Of a DNA stretch of 64,000 nt, positions 47,711 through 56,361 are shown one piece after another (positions within the stretch are counted from its first letter, which is position 1; each line of letters opens with the position of its first letter). The notes under the pieces are model-generated. The model was not told where the DNA came from. It did not search any database and was given only the letters and a program-made list of their open reading frames with translations. The translations under genes were made by a program, and so were the position numbers. Source of the DNA: CAWELS01 sp964468205 (GTDB lineage Bacteria > Acidobacteriota > Terriglobia > Bryobacterales > Bryobacteraceae); the NCBI GenBank assembly GCA_964468205.1, contig CAYXVG010000037.1, positions 7,686 through 71,685 of the forward strand. The letters run 5' to 3'.

Positions 47711-50700
47711 TTACGAAGACTGCCCGTCACCGCTCTGGGCCTTCTCCTCTTCATCGAGCAGCGCGCGCACTTCGTCGTCCGAGAGTCCTTCCAACTCCTC
47801 CAGCAAAGCCTCATACTCGTCCGCACCCGCTTGCTCGATCTCATAAAGCTCAATCGCCTTGGCGAGTTCGGCCACGCTGAAGACGCTGCCGAACACCACA
47901 TCGAGAGAGAGGTCAACATTGAAAGTATCTCGCACTCGCGAGAGGAGTTGAACCGCGAGCAGCGAGTGGCCGCCGAGATCGAAGAAGTTGTCGTTGACGC
48001 CGACCTCCGGAACCTTGAGCATTTCAGCCCAGATGGCCGACAACTGCGCCTCGAGCGGGGTGCGCGGAGGCTCGTACGGGACTGAGCGGGAGGAGCCCGG
48101 CTGCTTCCCGTTCCGCACCATCGCGAGCACTTGTGCCGGGGTGGAGAGTTCGAGCGCGATGCGGGCGTAGTCAATGCTGCGCTCCGGCGCGCCCGGCGTC
48201 TCGCTCGCTGGAGCCGGCTGTTCCCTCTCCGGTTCGCCCGGCTTGCTCGCGGGATTGTACGCGACGGCGGCCGCCTCCGTAGCAGGCATCGGGAAAACGG
48301 AGCCGCCGGAATCGCGCTTCTCAAAAGCCGCGGCGACGCTGTCGAGGAACTTCCGGGCGGGACGGTTCTTCGGCGTCTTCGTGTAGCGGAGCCGAACGGT
48401 TTCGAGCTTCCGGTCCGCCGCGATCCGGCCCAACTCGGACAGGATCCGGTGCTCCACGCCGCGCCCCAACGCGCGGCAGCTCAGCAGGAAGGTGTCCACA
48501 TCCAGCGCATCGCCGCTCGCCCGGTACAGGACCACTCCGACAAGGCCGTAGGCGCCGAACCTGTCGGAGACGTGAGCCACCAGGCATTCCCCGTCTTTGA
48601 GAAACTCGCGCACCTCGCCCTCGGTGCGCCTTATAGTGGTGAGATTGAACTGGTTGGTCCGCTGGGTGAGCTGGGAGACGCGCGTGAGTTGCTCCGGTCT
48701 GGCCGGCGCGATATCGATTTTGAGGTCGAGCTCGGCCAGGAACTCAGCAAGGGTGCCGGCGCTCTTCTGCAGACGGCGGCGCTCCAATCGCTGCCCGTAC
48801 ATTGCCGAGCGCTTCTTGTCCTCCTCGGTGGCGCTCATGTGATCAAACGCCCAGACATGGCGCAGGAAATGTGGAATGCGGTCCGGATCTTTCGGGAGCT
48901 GAAGGCTCAGCACCTCGGGAACTCCAGCCTCCACCTCGGCGCATTCGGTGGGGCTGTCGTCGACGAAGATGAAGCTGTCGAGGCCGAGATCGAGTTCGCG
49001 CGCCATGTCCCGGAGGCCATCCGATTTCGCCTCCCAGTTGATCCGCCAGGCGACGAAGTTCTCCTTCGCCAGCGGCATCTCCGGGTGCGCGGCGAAGGTG
49101 GCCCAGACGTCCTCCTCGTTATTCTTGCTCGCAATGGTGAGCACCATGCCGGCTTCGCTCTGCTCCCGCATGAACTGCTGGAGTTCCCGGCGCGGCCGGT
49201 CGATCACCACGCCCTCGGGGCCGTCCTCCCCGCAGACGCCCCGCCACAGGGTGTTGTCGCAATCGAGCGCCACCACCTTATATGGCTCGGTGCGCATGGC
49301 ATGGATCTTCCGGGAGATCATGGTGCCGAGGGCGGCGAAAAACCGCGGCGTGTAGGGGACATGCCCGAGGCGCTCCCCGTGCGGGTCGTAGTATTCCGCC
49401 ACCGGGTACAGCTCCTCGATCTCGGCGGCGCGAACCACGTGTACGGCGCCTCCGTTGGCGAAGCTGGCCGCGACGTGGTCCTCCATCCGCTGGTGGAACC
49501 CGGCGCGCTCCGGATCCTCGAGGAACTTGGGCGACGCCGGACAAAGACAGACGAGGAACGGGACAGGCGCGCGGCTGGAGGCGGCCCGGATCGCCTCGAC
49601 GAAATTATGGACCGCTTCCTCGGGTTTGCCGAGATCGGCCGGCGTCGAATTTCGCGCCCAGTCCTCGAAGCGGGCCATGATCACGTTCACCCCGCCGCGG
49701 TTGCGGCCGATCCGGCTGGACGGGTCAAGAAGCTGCTGGAAGACCTGGTTATACGGGGCGAAGCGGATCTTGTAATCGAGGCCGAGTTCGCTCATCCAGA
49801 AATCGAGCATCTCTTCCACCGGCTCGGAGGTGAAGCTGGCCGAGATTACCAGCGCCGGCTTCTCGGCCTCCGGGGTGGAGTCCTCAGCGCGGGTCGTGAG
49901 CGTCTCGGGAACGCTGAACTCCGGCAGCCGGAATTCGGGCTCCGCTACAGCCTTGGCCAGAATCTCCAGGTAGGCCGCCATTAAGGTGCGTACCGTGGAG
50001 GCGTTGTAGAGGTCCGCATTGTAGACAATCAGAGCTCGCAGGTCGCCGGGCTTCTCGATGACGTTGATGAACAGATCGAAGTCGGTCGCATCCGTCCCGA
50101 GATCAAGCGGCTGCAACTCGAGATCCGGCAACTCAGTGGCCGGCAGCAGTGACTTCACAACGCTGAACATCACCTGGAACAGCGGGGTGTAGGAGGAGAG
50201 ACGGCCCGGATGTGCGGCTTCCACCACCTTGGAGAAGGGCAGTTCCTGATGGGCGTAGGCCTCCACCAGCGTGTGGCGCACGCGGGCCAGCGTTTCGCGG
50301 AACGATAGGTCCTCATCGAGGCGGGTCCGAACCACGAGCGGCGCGGCGAAGAAGCCGATCAGGCGCTCCACTTCGGGCCGGAACCGGTTGGCGTTCGTGG
50401 TTCCAATTACAAGATCGGTCTGGCCGGAACAGCGCGCCGCCAGAATCTCGAACGCCGCCAGCAACACCGTGAAGAGCGTGGTATTCTCGCGCTTGGCGAA
50501 CTGCTGCACCGCGGCCGAAAGGTCGCTCGGAAAGCTGATAGTTTCGGTGGCGCCCTCGAAACTGGGCTTTTCCGGGCGGGGCCGGTCGGTGGCGAGTTCG
50601 AGACCGGGGGCATCTTTCAGCTTTTCCCGCCAGTAGCACTCCAGCGCATCCAGTTTCTCGCCCTGCAACTCCTCGCGCTGCCAGGTGGCGTAGTCTCCGT

Positions 50701-53284
50701 ACTGCACGGGCAGCGGTTCGAACTGCGGCTCATCGCCGGATTGCAGGGCCTGGTAGGCGGTGAGCAGTTCGTCGAGCAACAGGCGGACACTCCACAAGTC
50801 GCTGGCGATATGATGCATCACGACGAGGGCACAGTGGTCCTCCGGCGCCAGCCGCACGGCGCGGAAACGGATCGGGGAGCCGGCCTCGAAGTCGAAGGGA
50901 TCGCGAACCGCGCGCCGCAGGATGTCGATTGCTTCGTCCTCCCGTTCGGACTCGGGCCGCTCCGTCAGGTCCGTCAATTCGATGCGAACCGGGCGTGGCG
51001 CCTTCACCACGGCCACCGCGCCGCCGTTACGGGTCTCAAACGCGGTGCGCAGCGACTCGTGCCTCTCGATAACGACGCCGAGCGCCTTTTCGAGGGCGGA
51101 AAGATCCAGCGGCCCCTGGATACGCACGCCGTACGGCACGTGATAGGCGGCATTGCCGGGCGCGATCTGGTTCAGCAGCCAGAGGCGGTCTTGCTCGAAC
51201 GACAGCGGAGTCTCGGTTTCGTGGCGGGCCTCGATCCGAGACGCGGTTCGCAGATTGGTATCAAGCCCCCGGGCCAGCGTTTTCGCCAGCCCGCCCAACG
51301 TCGCGCCCTCCAGTAGTTCGACCGCGGTGACGGAGACGCCGAGATCGGTCTCCAGCCGGTTCTGGAGTTCCATCGCCATCAGCGAGTCGACGCCATAAGT
51401 CGTGATCGGCGCTTCTTCGGCGAACTCGTCCGGGCTCGCTCTGAGGACTTGCGAGAGCAATCCGCGGAGATAACCCAGCAACAGGCGCTCGCGTTCCTGC
51501 ACGCCCGCGGCCAGGATGGCATCGCGGTCAACAGCCGGCGCCCGGTCGTCGATGGTGGCCTCCTCGACGACGCTTTCGTATACCAATGGCAGCTTACCGC
51601 TTAGGAACAGCGAACGGCAGAGCCGGCGCTGGATCTTCCCGCTGGAAGTCTTCGGAATGGAGGATTTCTTCACCAGCGCAAAGGAGTAAACCCGTACCTC
51701 GTGCTTTTCCGCGATCGCCTGGCGAACGCTACGGGCGACCGCCTCGGGATCTTGCGGCTCCCGGCGGCCGGCTTCCATCAACACCACGAGACGCTCGTCC
51801 CCACCAACGTCAACGGAGAAGGCGGCGGCGATGCTGGCGGAGACGTCCGGGTGCGCCTTCCGGGCGGTGAACTCGAGGTCGCTCGGATGGTGATTAAGGC
51901 CGCGGATAATGATGAGATCCTTCCGGCGGCCGGCGATGTAGAGTTCGCCGTCGCGGAAGAAGCCGAGGTCGCCGGTGCGCAGAAAGGGACCGGCTCCGGA
52001 TCCGGAGATCCTCGCGCCAAACGTCTCCGCGGTCTCCTCGCGCCGGTTCCAGTAACCCTGCGCGACTCCCGGGCCCTTTACCCAGATTTCGCCCACCGCA
52101 TCGGGAGGGCATTCGGCCAGCGTCTCCGGATCGACAATCGCCACCTCGGTGTCCAGCCCGGCTTTACCGCAGCCCACCATCAACCGCGCCGATTCGTCCG
52201 CCTCTTCGGCGGAAGTCACTCGCCCCTGGGCAAGCTCCGCCGCGGAAGCGCGGAAGTAGCGCGGACCGGCGCCCTTAACGCCGCCGGTCACTTTGAGCGA
52301 CGCTTCGGCGAGACCATAAGCGGGATGAAACGCCTGCCGGCTGAACCCGCATCCGGAGAACGCTCTGCTGAAGCGCTCGAGCGTCTCGGCGTGTACGGGT
52401 TCGGCGCCGTTGAAGGCCACTTCCCACGAACTCAGGTCGAGCCCGCCGCGCTCCTCCTCGGGGATGCGGCGCACGCAAAGATCGTAGGCGAAGTTGGGGC
52501 CGCCGCTGTGCGTGCCCTTGTATTTCGTGATCGCTTCCAGCCACGTGCGCGGGCGCTGGACGAACGCAGCCGGCGACATGAAATAACACGGCATACCGGT
52601 ATAGAGCGGCGCCAGCAGGCCGTAGATAAGTCCCATGTCGTGGAAATGCGGCAGCCAGGTGACAACCACGCTGTTTTCGTCGTGACGGAAGTCGGCGTCG
52701 ATGTTGGCGAGATTGTGGAGTACGTTGCGGTGGGTCACCATCACGCCCCGGGGCGCGCTCGTCGAACCGGAGGTGTACTGCAAATAAGCCAGTTCGCCCG
52801 CGCTTTCAGGCGGAGAAAAACCGTCCGCGAGACTGTCGGCGATCAAGTCCGTACCCTGGATGGCGAGAGCCGCCGAGACTCCCGGGGGCATGCGCTCCTC
52901 GGCGAGGGCGGCCGTCGTCAGCGCGAAGCGGGCTTCGGTGTCGCGTTGGACTAGTGCCAGCTTCTCGAGACCGGTCCGGGCCCCGGGCAAGGGAAGAGGA
53001 GCGGAAACCACGCGCGCGTGAAGGCATCCGAAAAACCCGATCAGGAAGTCGATTCCGGGAGGATAGAGAAGTAGTGCGCGATCACCCGCGCTCGAATGCT
53101 CTGCCAACCACGCGCCCACGGCCCGGGCTTTCCGGTCCAGTTCCGCCCACGAGATGGACGACTCTTCGAGATCGTCCTTGAGAAACGTATAGGCCGTAGA
53201 GTCGGCTTGCCCGCCCACCCGCGCGCTGAGGAGTTCCGTGAGATTGGAGACAGATTCTGTATTAATCCGGGATCGTGAAGCCAT
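47711..53284 (-). CDS. FAAL-ACP-C-FkbH-ACP hybrid synthetase
   Basis: A protein of about 1857 residues. ATG at 53284 is preferred; an upstream TTG at 53311 lacks a clear ribosome site. In order: fatty-acyl-AMP ligase (about 10-565; TSGSTSAPRGV), ACP1 (Ser634 in GVDSLMA), condensation domain (about 690-1120; HHIASD, with His825 and Asp829), FkbH-like HAD domain (about 1145-1655; DCDNTLW, Asp1341 and Asp1343), ACP2 (Ser1774 in GGHSLLA) and an acidic tail (LEGLSDDEVRALLDEEE). FAAL loads a fatty acid on ACP1. FkbH domains build glyceryl-S-ACP from 1,3-bisphosphoglycerate. The C domain could then join the acyl group to a glyceryl hydroxyl as an ester. The last step is inference. Confidence 0.93.
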   Translation of the reverse strand: MASRSRINTESVSNLTELLSARVGGQADSTAYTFLKDDLEESSISWAELDRKARAVGAWLAEHSSAGDRALLLYPPGIDFLIGFFGCLHARVVSAPLPLPGARTGLEKLALVQRDTEARFALTTAALAEERMPPGVSAALAIQGTDLIADSLADGFSPPESAGELAYLQYTSGSTSAPRGVMVTHRNVLHNLANIDADFRHDENSVVVTWLPHFHDMGLIYGLLAPLYTGMPCYFMSPAAFVQRPRTWLEAITKYKGTHSGGPNFAYDLCVRRIPEEERGGLDLSSWEVAFNGAEPVHAETLERFSRAFSGCGFSRQAFHPAYGLAEASLKVTGGVKGAGPRYFRASAAELAQGRVTSAEEADESARLMVGCGKAGLDTEVAIVDPETLAECPPDAVGEIWVKGPGVAQGYWNRREETAETFGARISGSGAGPFLRTGDLGFFRDGELYIAGRRKDLIIIRGLNHHPSDLEFTARKAHPDVSASIAAAFSVDVGGDERLVVLMEAGRREPQDPEAVARSVRQAIAEKHEVRVYSFALVKKSSIPKTSSGKIQRRLCRSLFLSGKLPLVYESVVEEATIDDRAPAVDRDAILAAGVQERERLLLGYLRGLLSQVLRASPDEFAEEAPITTYGVDSLMAMELQNRLETDLGVSVTAVELLEGATLGGLAKTLARGLDTNLRTASRIEARHETETPLSFEQDRLWLLNQIAPGNAAYHVPYGVRIQGPLDLSALEKALGVVIERHESLRTAFETRNGGAVAVVKAPRPVRIELTDLTERPESEREDEAIDILRRAVRDPFDFEAGSPIRFRAVRLAPEDHCALVVMHHIASDLWSVRLLLDELLTAYQALQSGDEPQFEPLPVQYGDYATWQREELQGEKLDALECYWREKLKDAPGLELATDRPRPEKPSFEGATETISFPSDLSAAVQQFAKRENTTLFTVLLAAFEILAARCSGQTDLVIGTTNANRFRPEVERLIGFFAAPLVVRTRLDEDLSFRETLARVRHTLVEAYAHQELPFSKVVEAAHPGRLSSYTPLFQVMFSVVKSLLPATELPDLELQPLDLGTDATDFDLFINVIEKPGDLRALIVYNADLYNASTVRTLMAAYLEILAKAVAEPEFRLPEFSVPETLTTRAEDSTPEAEKPALVISASFTSEPVEEMLDFWMSELGLDYKIRFAPYNQVFQQLLDPSSRIGRNRGGVNVIMARFEDWARNSTPADLGKPEEAVHNFVEAIRAASSRAPVPFLVCLCPASPKFLEDPERAGFHQRMEDHVAASFANGGAVHVVRAAEIEELYPVAEYYDPHGERLGHVPYTPRFFAALGTMISRKIHAMRTEPYKVVALDCDNTLWRGVCGEDGPEGVVIDRPRRELQQFMREQSEAGMVLTIASKNNEEDVWATFAAHPEMPLAKENFVAWRINWEAKSDGLRDMARELDLGLDSFIFVDDSPTECAEVEAGVPEVLSLQLPKDPDRIPHFLRHVWAFDHMSATEEDKKRSAMYGQRLERRRLQKSAGTLAEFLAELDLKIDIAPARPEQLTRVSQLTQRTNQFNLTTIRRTEGEVREFLKDGECLVAHVSDRFGAYGLVGVVLYRASGDALDVDTFLLSCRALGRGVEHRILSELGRIAADRKLETVRLRYTKTPKNRPARKFLDSVAAAFEKRDSGGSVFPMPATEAAAVAYNPASKPGEPEREQPAPASETPGAPERSIDYARIALELSTPAQVLAMVRNGKQPGSSRSVPYEPPRTPLEAQLSAIWAEMLKVPEVGVNDNFFDLGGHSLLAVQLLSRVRDTFNVDLSLDVVFGSVFSVAELAKAIELYEIEQAGADEYEALLEELEGLSDDEVRALLDEEEKAQSGDGQSS

Positions 53285-53476
53285 CCAACGCCTGTCAATT
53301 GCTGCCGGCAAGATTTTGAAGGATAGATAGGAGCGCGGCAGACCCTATTATCCCGCAACGCACGAATAACACGCCACCCAAGCGAGGTGACACAGCCCCC
53401 AACACTTAGTGGACGCCAGGCAAGACGGTTAGGTTCCCTGAGGCGCGGGGAACACCGTACCAAGAACCCGGCGGGA
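53285..53476 (-). promoter_or_regulatory. Upstream region of the FAAL/FkbH synthetase
   Basis: A 192-bp gap. It holds a GATAAT-like -10 (in GCGGGATAATAGG on the minus strand, near 53350) but no convincing -35. Whether the synthetase has its own promoter or is read through from the sulfatase gene is undecided. Confidence 0.35.
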
Positions 53477-54880
53477 TCAGTAGTCGGCGCCGGCGTTGCT
53501 GCGGCGGCAGGATTCTCTCCACCTGAGCAGTTCCTGCTCCAGTTCGCGGGCGATTTCGGGATATGACGCGATCACGTTTCGGGATTCGGCCGGGTCCGCG
53601 AGCAGATCATACAGCTCCGACTCCTCGTCCCCGTAGCGGACCAGCTTGAAGCGATCCCCCGTGGCGGCGATGCGATTCTGAAACTCAAAGTGGATGGCCG
53701 CTCCCCGCTCCGGCCGCTCTCCGCCGATCGCCGGCAGCAGAGAGATGCCGTCCAGCGGTCTCTCGTCAGGCATGGCAATATTTAGGGCGTCGAGCACCGT
53801 GGGGAGATAATCGCTCGTCACGGCTGGCAAGTCCGTGACGCTTCCCGCTATCACCCGCTCTGGCCATTCGAGCAGAGCCGGCACTCGCACGCCGCCTTCG
53901 TACAGATCGCGTTTGCGGCCGCGAAACGGCCCGGCTGTCCCCGGCGCGCTGCCTGCCTGCCCCTCGGGACCATTGTCGGAGCAGAACCAGAGCATCGTAT
54001 TGCGGGCGGCGCCGCTCGAATGCAACACCTCCCGCAGCCGCCCGGCCTGCTCGTCAAGCGCCGTAATACACCCGTAGTAATTGCGCTCGTAGCTTGGCAA
54101 GTCCCGGTAGGGCGCGATGTGCCCGGGACCGGCGACAACGGGAAGGTGCGGGGCGTGAAACCAGACCACTGCAAAGAAAGGTACGCCGTCCTTCACGGCT
54201 TTCTCGATGAAGGGGATCGCCCGGTCCATGATGACGCGCGAATCGTCACCGTTGAGATTCTCCTCCTCGATGCGGCCGGGACCCGTCCAGTAGTAGGTTC
54301 CGTAGGGGACGGCCCGGGAGAGATCCGGGATGTAGTCCCAGCCGATCTGCGGGGATTGCTCATTGGGTTGCCACATCGGGTCATAGGTAGGGGTCTTGGC
54401 TTCGCTCGAGAAACATTCGTCGAAACCGTTCTCCCACGGAGGGGCATAGTGTTCCGCCCGGGTCCGGCCGCCGCGGTTCGAATCCCGCACGATCCTGGTA
54501 AGCGTGCCGAGGTGCCACTTGCCGAAATGCCCGGTGACGTACCCGTGCTGTTTGAGGATCTCGGCCAGGGTTATCTCCCCCCGCTTCATGTGCCCGGCAT
54601 TCGCCGTGAACACGCCGTAGCGGTGCGGATGGCGGCCGGTGAGCGCGGAGCCGCGCGTGGGGCTGCACACCGCGCTGGCCGCGTAGAAGCGCGTGAAGCG
54701 CAGTCCCGCCTCCGCCATGGCGTCGAGGTGCGGCGTCCGGATCACGGTATTGCCGTTGAAGCCGGTATCGCCCCAGCCAAGGTCGTCGGCCATGACGAGG
54801 ATGACGTTGGGCCGCTCCGCCGCAAGGCCGCCAAGAGCGGCCGCAATCATCAGGAGTATCAGACGGAGTCGAGCTGCCAT
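53477..54880 (-). CDS. Exported type I sulfatase (arylsulfatase family)
   Basis: A 467-residue secreted enzyme with signal peptide (to about residue 21, LGGLAAERP). Metal-binding VMADDLGWGD is followed by the formylglycine signature CSPTRGSALTGR, whose Cys72 would be converted to the catalytic residue. Further site residues are in GKWHLG, WFHAPHLP and CSDNGPEG. It should hydrolyse sulfate esters of a carbohydrate or another small substrate in the periplasm. The start overlaps the oxidoreductase gene by 22 bp. Its position between two synthetase genes raises the possibility that it acts on their product, but a separate glycan role with the Gfo/Idh gene is equally likely. Confidence 0.9.
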   Translation of the reverse strand: MAARLRLILLMIAAALGGLAAERPNVILVMADDLGWGDTGFNGNTVIRTPHLDAMAEAGLRFTRFYAASAVCSPTRGSALTGRHPHRYGVFTANAGHMKRGEITLAEILKQHGYVTGHFGKWHLGTLTRIVRDSNRGGRTRAEHYAPPWENGFDECFSSEAKTPTYDPMWQPNEQSPQIGWDYIPDLSRAVPYGTYYWTGPGRIEEENLNGDDSRVIMDRAIPFIEKAVKDGVPFFAVVWFHAPHLPVVAGPGHIAPYRDLPSYERNYYGCITALDEQAGRLREVLHSSGAARNTMLWFCSDNGPEGQAGSAPGTAGPFRGRKRDLYEGGVRVPALLEWPERVIAGSVTDLPAVTSDYLPTVLDALNIAMPDERPLDGISLLPAIGGERPERGAAIHFEFQNRIAATGDRFKLVRYGDEESELYDLLADPAESRNVIASYPEIARELEQELLRWRESCRRSNAGADY

Positions 54881-56127
54881 GGCTTCCGGTAAGTCCTCGT
54901 CACCCAGCGGTTAGCTTCGGCATCGCCCACCACTTGCTCGTTTTTCGGGTCCCATTCGAGTGACCGGCCCAAGCGTGTGGCGATGTTGCCGAGGTGGCAC
55001 ATGACGGCGGTGCGGTGACCGATCTCGACATCCGCGTTCGGCCTTTCCCGCGTCTTCACGCAGTCAAGAAAGTTGCGGACGTGCAGGGGAGTGAGACTCG
55101 CATTCGCCCCCGGAGGCCGCACGATCTTGTTCTGCATCTGGGCCTTCCCCTTCCACTCCTCCGTCGTGATCGCATATCCGCCGCGGTCGACCTCGAGATT
55201 GCCCTTCGTGCCGTGAAAGACCAGGAACGAGCCGCGGCTTCCGTTCAGTTCGCGGACCGACCAGGTGAGAACGGCGTTGGGGAGCCTGTAAAGAACCTCC
55301 TGCAGGTCCGGGGTTTCCCCGCCATCTTTCACCGCATAGCGTCCCCCAAATGCCGCCACCGACAGAGGCGATTCCGCGCCGAGCGCCCAGCGCCCAATGT
55401 CGATATTGTGGGCGCCCCAGTTGGTCATCTGGCCGCCCGAGTAATCCCAAAACCAGCGGAAGGTGTAGATGCTCCGCAGCGGATTGTAGTCGGCCTTGGG
55501 CGACGGGCCGAGCCACATGTCGTAATCGAAGTTCGATGGTAGCTTGGGCGGCGTCCGCGCGTCATCGGCGAATCCGGGCAGCGAGTTCCGTTCATGACCC
55601 GCCTCGACATGATGCACCTCGCCGATGGCGCCGCTTCGGATCAACTCCACCGCCTCCCAGTAGTGCCGGCCCGAGCGCTGCTGGCTACCCACCTGCACCA
55701 CCCGCTTGTATTTCCGGGCGGCTTCCACCATCAGCCGGCCCTCGCGGATGGTGAGTGAGAGCGGCTTTTCGACGTATACGTCGAGCCCGGCCTGGCAAGC
55801 CATGACGCTCTGGATTGCATGCCAGTGGTCCGGTGTGCCGATGATGACCGCATCGAGCGGCTTGTGCTCGAGCAGCTTCCGGAAATCGCGGTAGGGCTTG
55901 GCCCGGTTGCCGGAATTGCTCAAGGCTCGCTCGAGGTGCGGTTCGTAGACGTCGCACGCCGCGGCCGGGGCGACCTCCGGTTCGGACAGAAACTGCCGCC
56001 ACACCGAGCCGCCGCGCGAGCCCGGCCCGATAACGCCGGTGTGGATGCGGTCATTGGCTCCCTGTATGCGGGAGTAGGAGGCCGCGGTAATCGCGGCGGT
56101 CGAGGAAAGGAAAGTTCTGCGTTTCAT
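54859..56127 (-). CDS. Exported Gfo/Idh/MocA oxidoreductase 3
   Basis: A protein of about 422 residues. The start at 56127 gives MKRRTFLSSTAAITAASYSR, a Tat-type signal; the longer upstream frame is not signal-like. Rossmann motif GVIGPGSRGGSVWRQF, catalytic EKPLSLT, and the C-terminal domain segment WLGPSPKADYNPLRSIYTFRWFWDYSGG with NWGAHNIDIGRWALG. It belongs to the same exported subgroup as the two oxidoreductases at 34283 and 36548. Coupled with the sulfatase by a 22-bp overlap, it suggests a desulfation plus oxidation pair for a sulfated sugar; this is inference. Confidence 0.88.
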   Translation of the reverse strand: MKRRTFLSSTAAITAASYSRIQGANDRIHTGVIGPGSRGGSVWRQFLSEPEVAPAAACDVYEPHLERALSNSGNRAKPYRDFRKLLEHKPLDAVIIGTPDHWHAIQSVMACQAGLDVYVEKPLSLTIREGRLMVEAARKYKRVVQVGSQQRSGRHYWEAVELIRSGAIGEVHHVEAGHERNSLPGFADDARTPPKLPSNFDYDMWLGPSPKADYNPLRSIYTFRWFWDYSGGQMTNWGAHNIDIGRWALGAESPLSVAAFGGRYAVKDGGETPDLQEVLYRLPNAVLTWSVRELNGSRGSFLVFHGTKGNLEVDRGGYAITTEEWKGKAQMQNKIVRPPGANASLTPLHVRNFLDCVKTRERPNADVEIGHRTAVMCHLGNIATRLGRSLEWDPKNEQVVGDAEANRWVTRTYRKPWQLDSV

Positions 56128-56211
56128 CGGGGCCGTCCGTGACCCATTGTATGAAAACGCGCGGGCCAGGCAAGCCAAGCCGCATGGATACACCGGGTAG
56201 TACGGCCAATC

Positions 56212-56325
56212 TTATTGCCGCGAAATCCCTGCAGATTCGGAACTGCCGGAGATTTTGCGGCGGTAAGAAGTGAAGATCAGCCGGGGCGTCGAGATGGAGG
56301 CGATGAGGCCTTTCGAGAATCCCAT
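56212..56325 (-). other. Short open frame, in frame after the synthetase 2 stop (doubtful)
   Basis: A 37-codon frame (MGFSKGLIASISTPRLIFTS...) lies 36 bases after the stop of the C-A-PCP-TE gene and in the same frame. It might be a tiny protein, a degraded C-terminus or chance. The 234-bp gap (56128-56361) shows nothing else. Confidence 0.2.
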
Positions 56326-56361
56326 GATCGCGGCGGCGGCCTGGGAGCCGGCCGCAAACTG

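Noticed and set aside
45851..49984. Plus-strand frames of more than 600 codons opposite the glycosyltransferases and the synthetase
   Set aside because: Antisense shadows of high-GC genes with recognisable domains; products lack structure.
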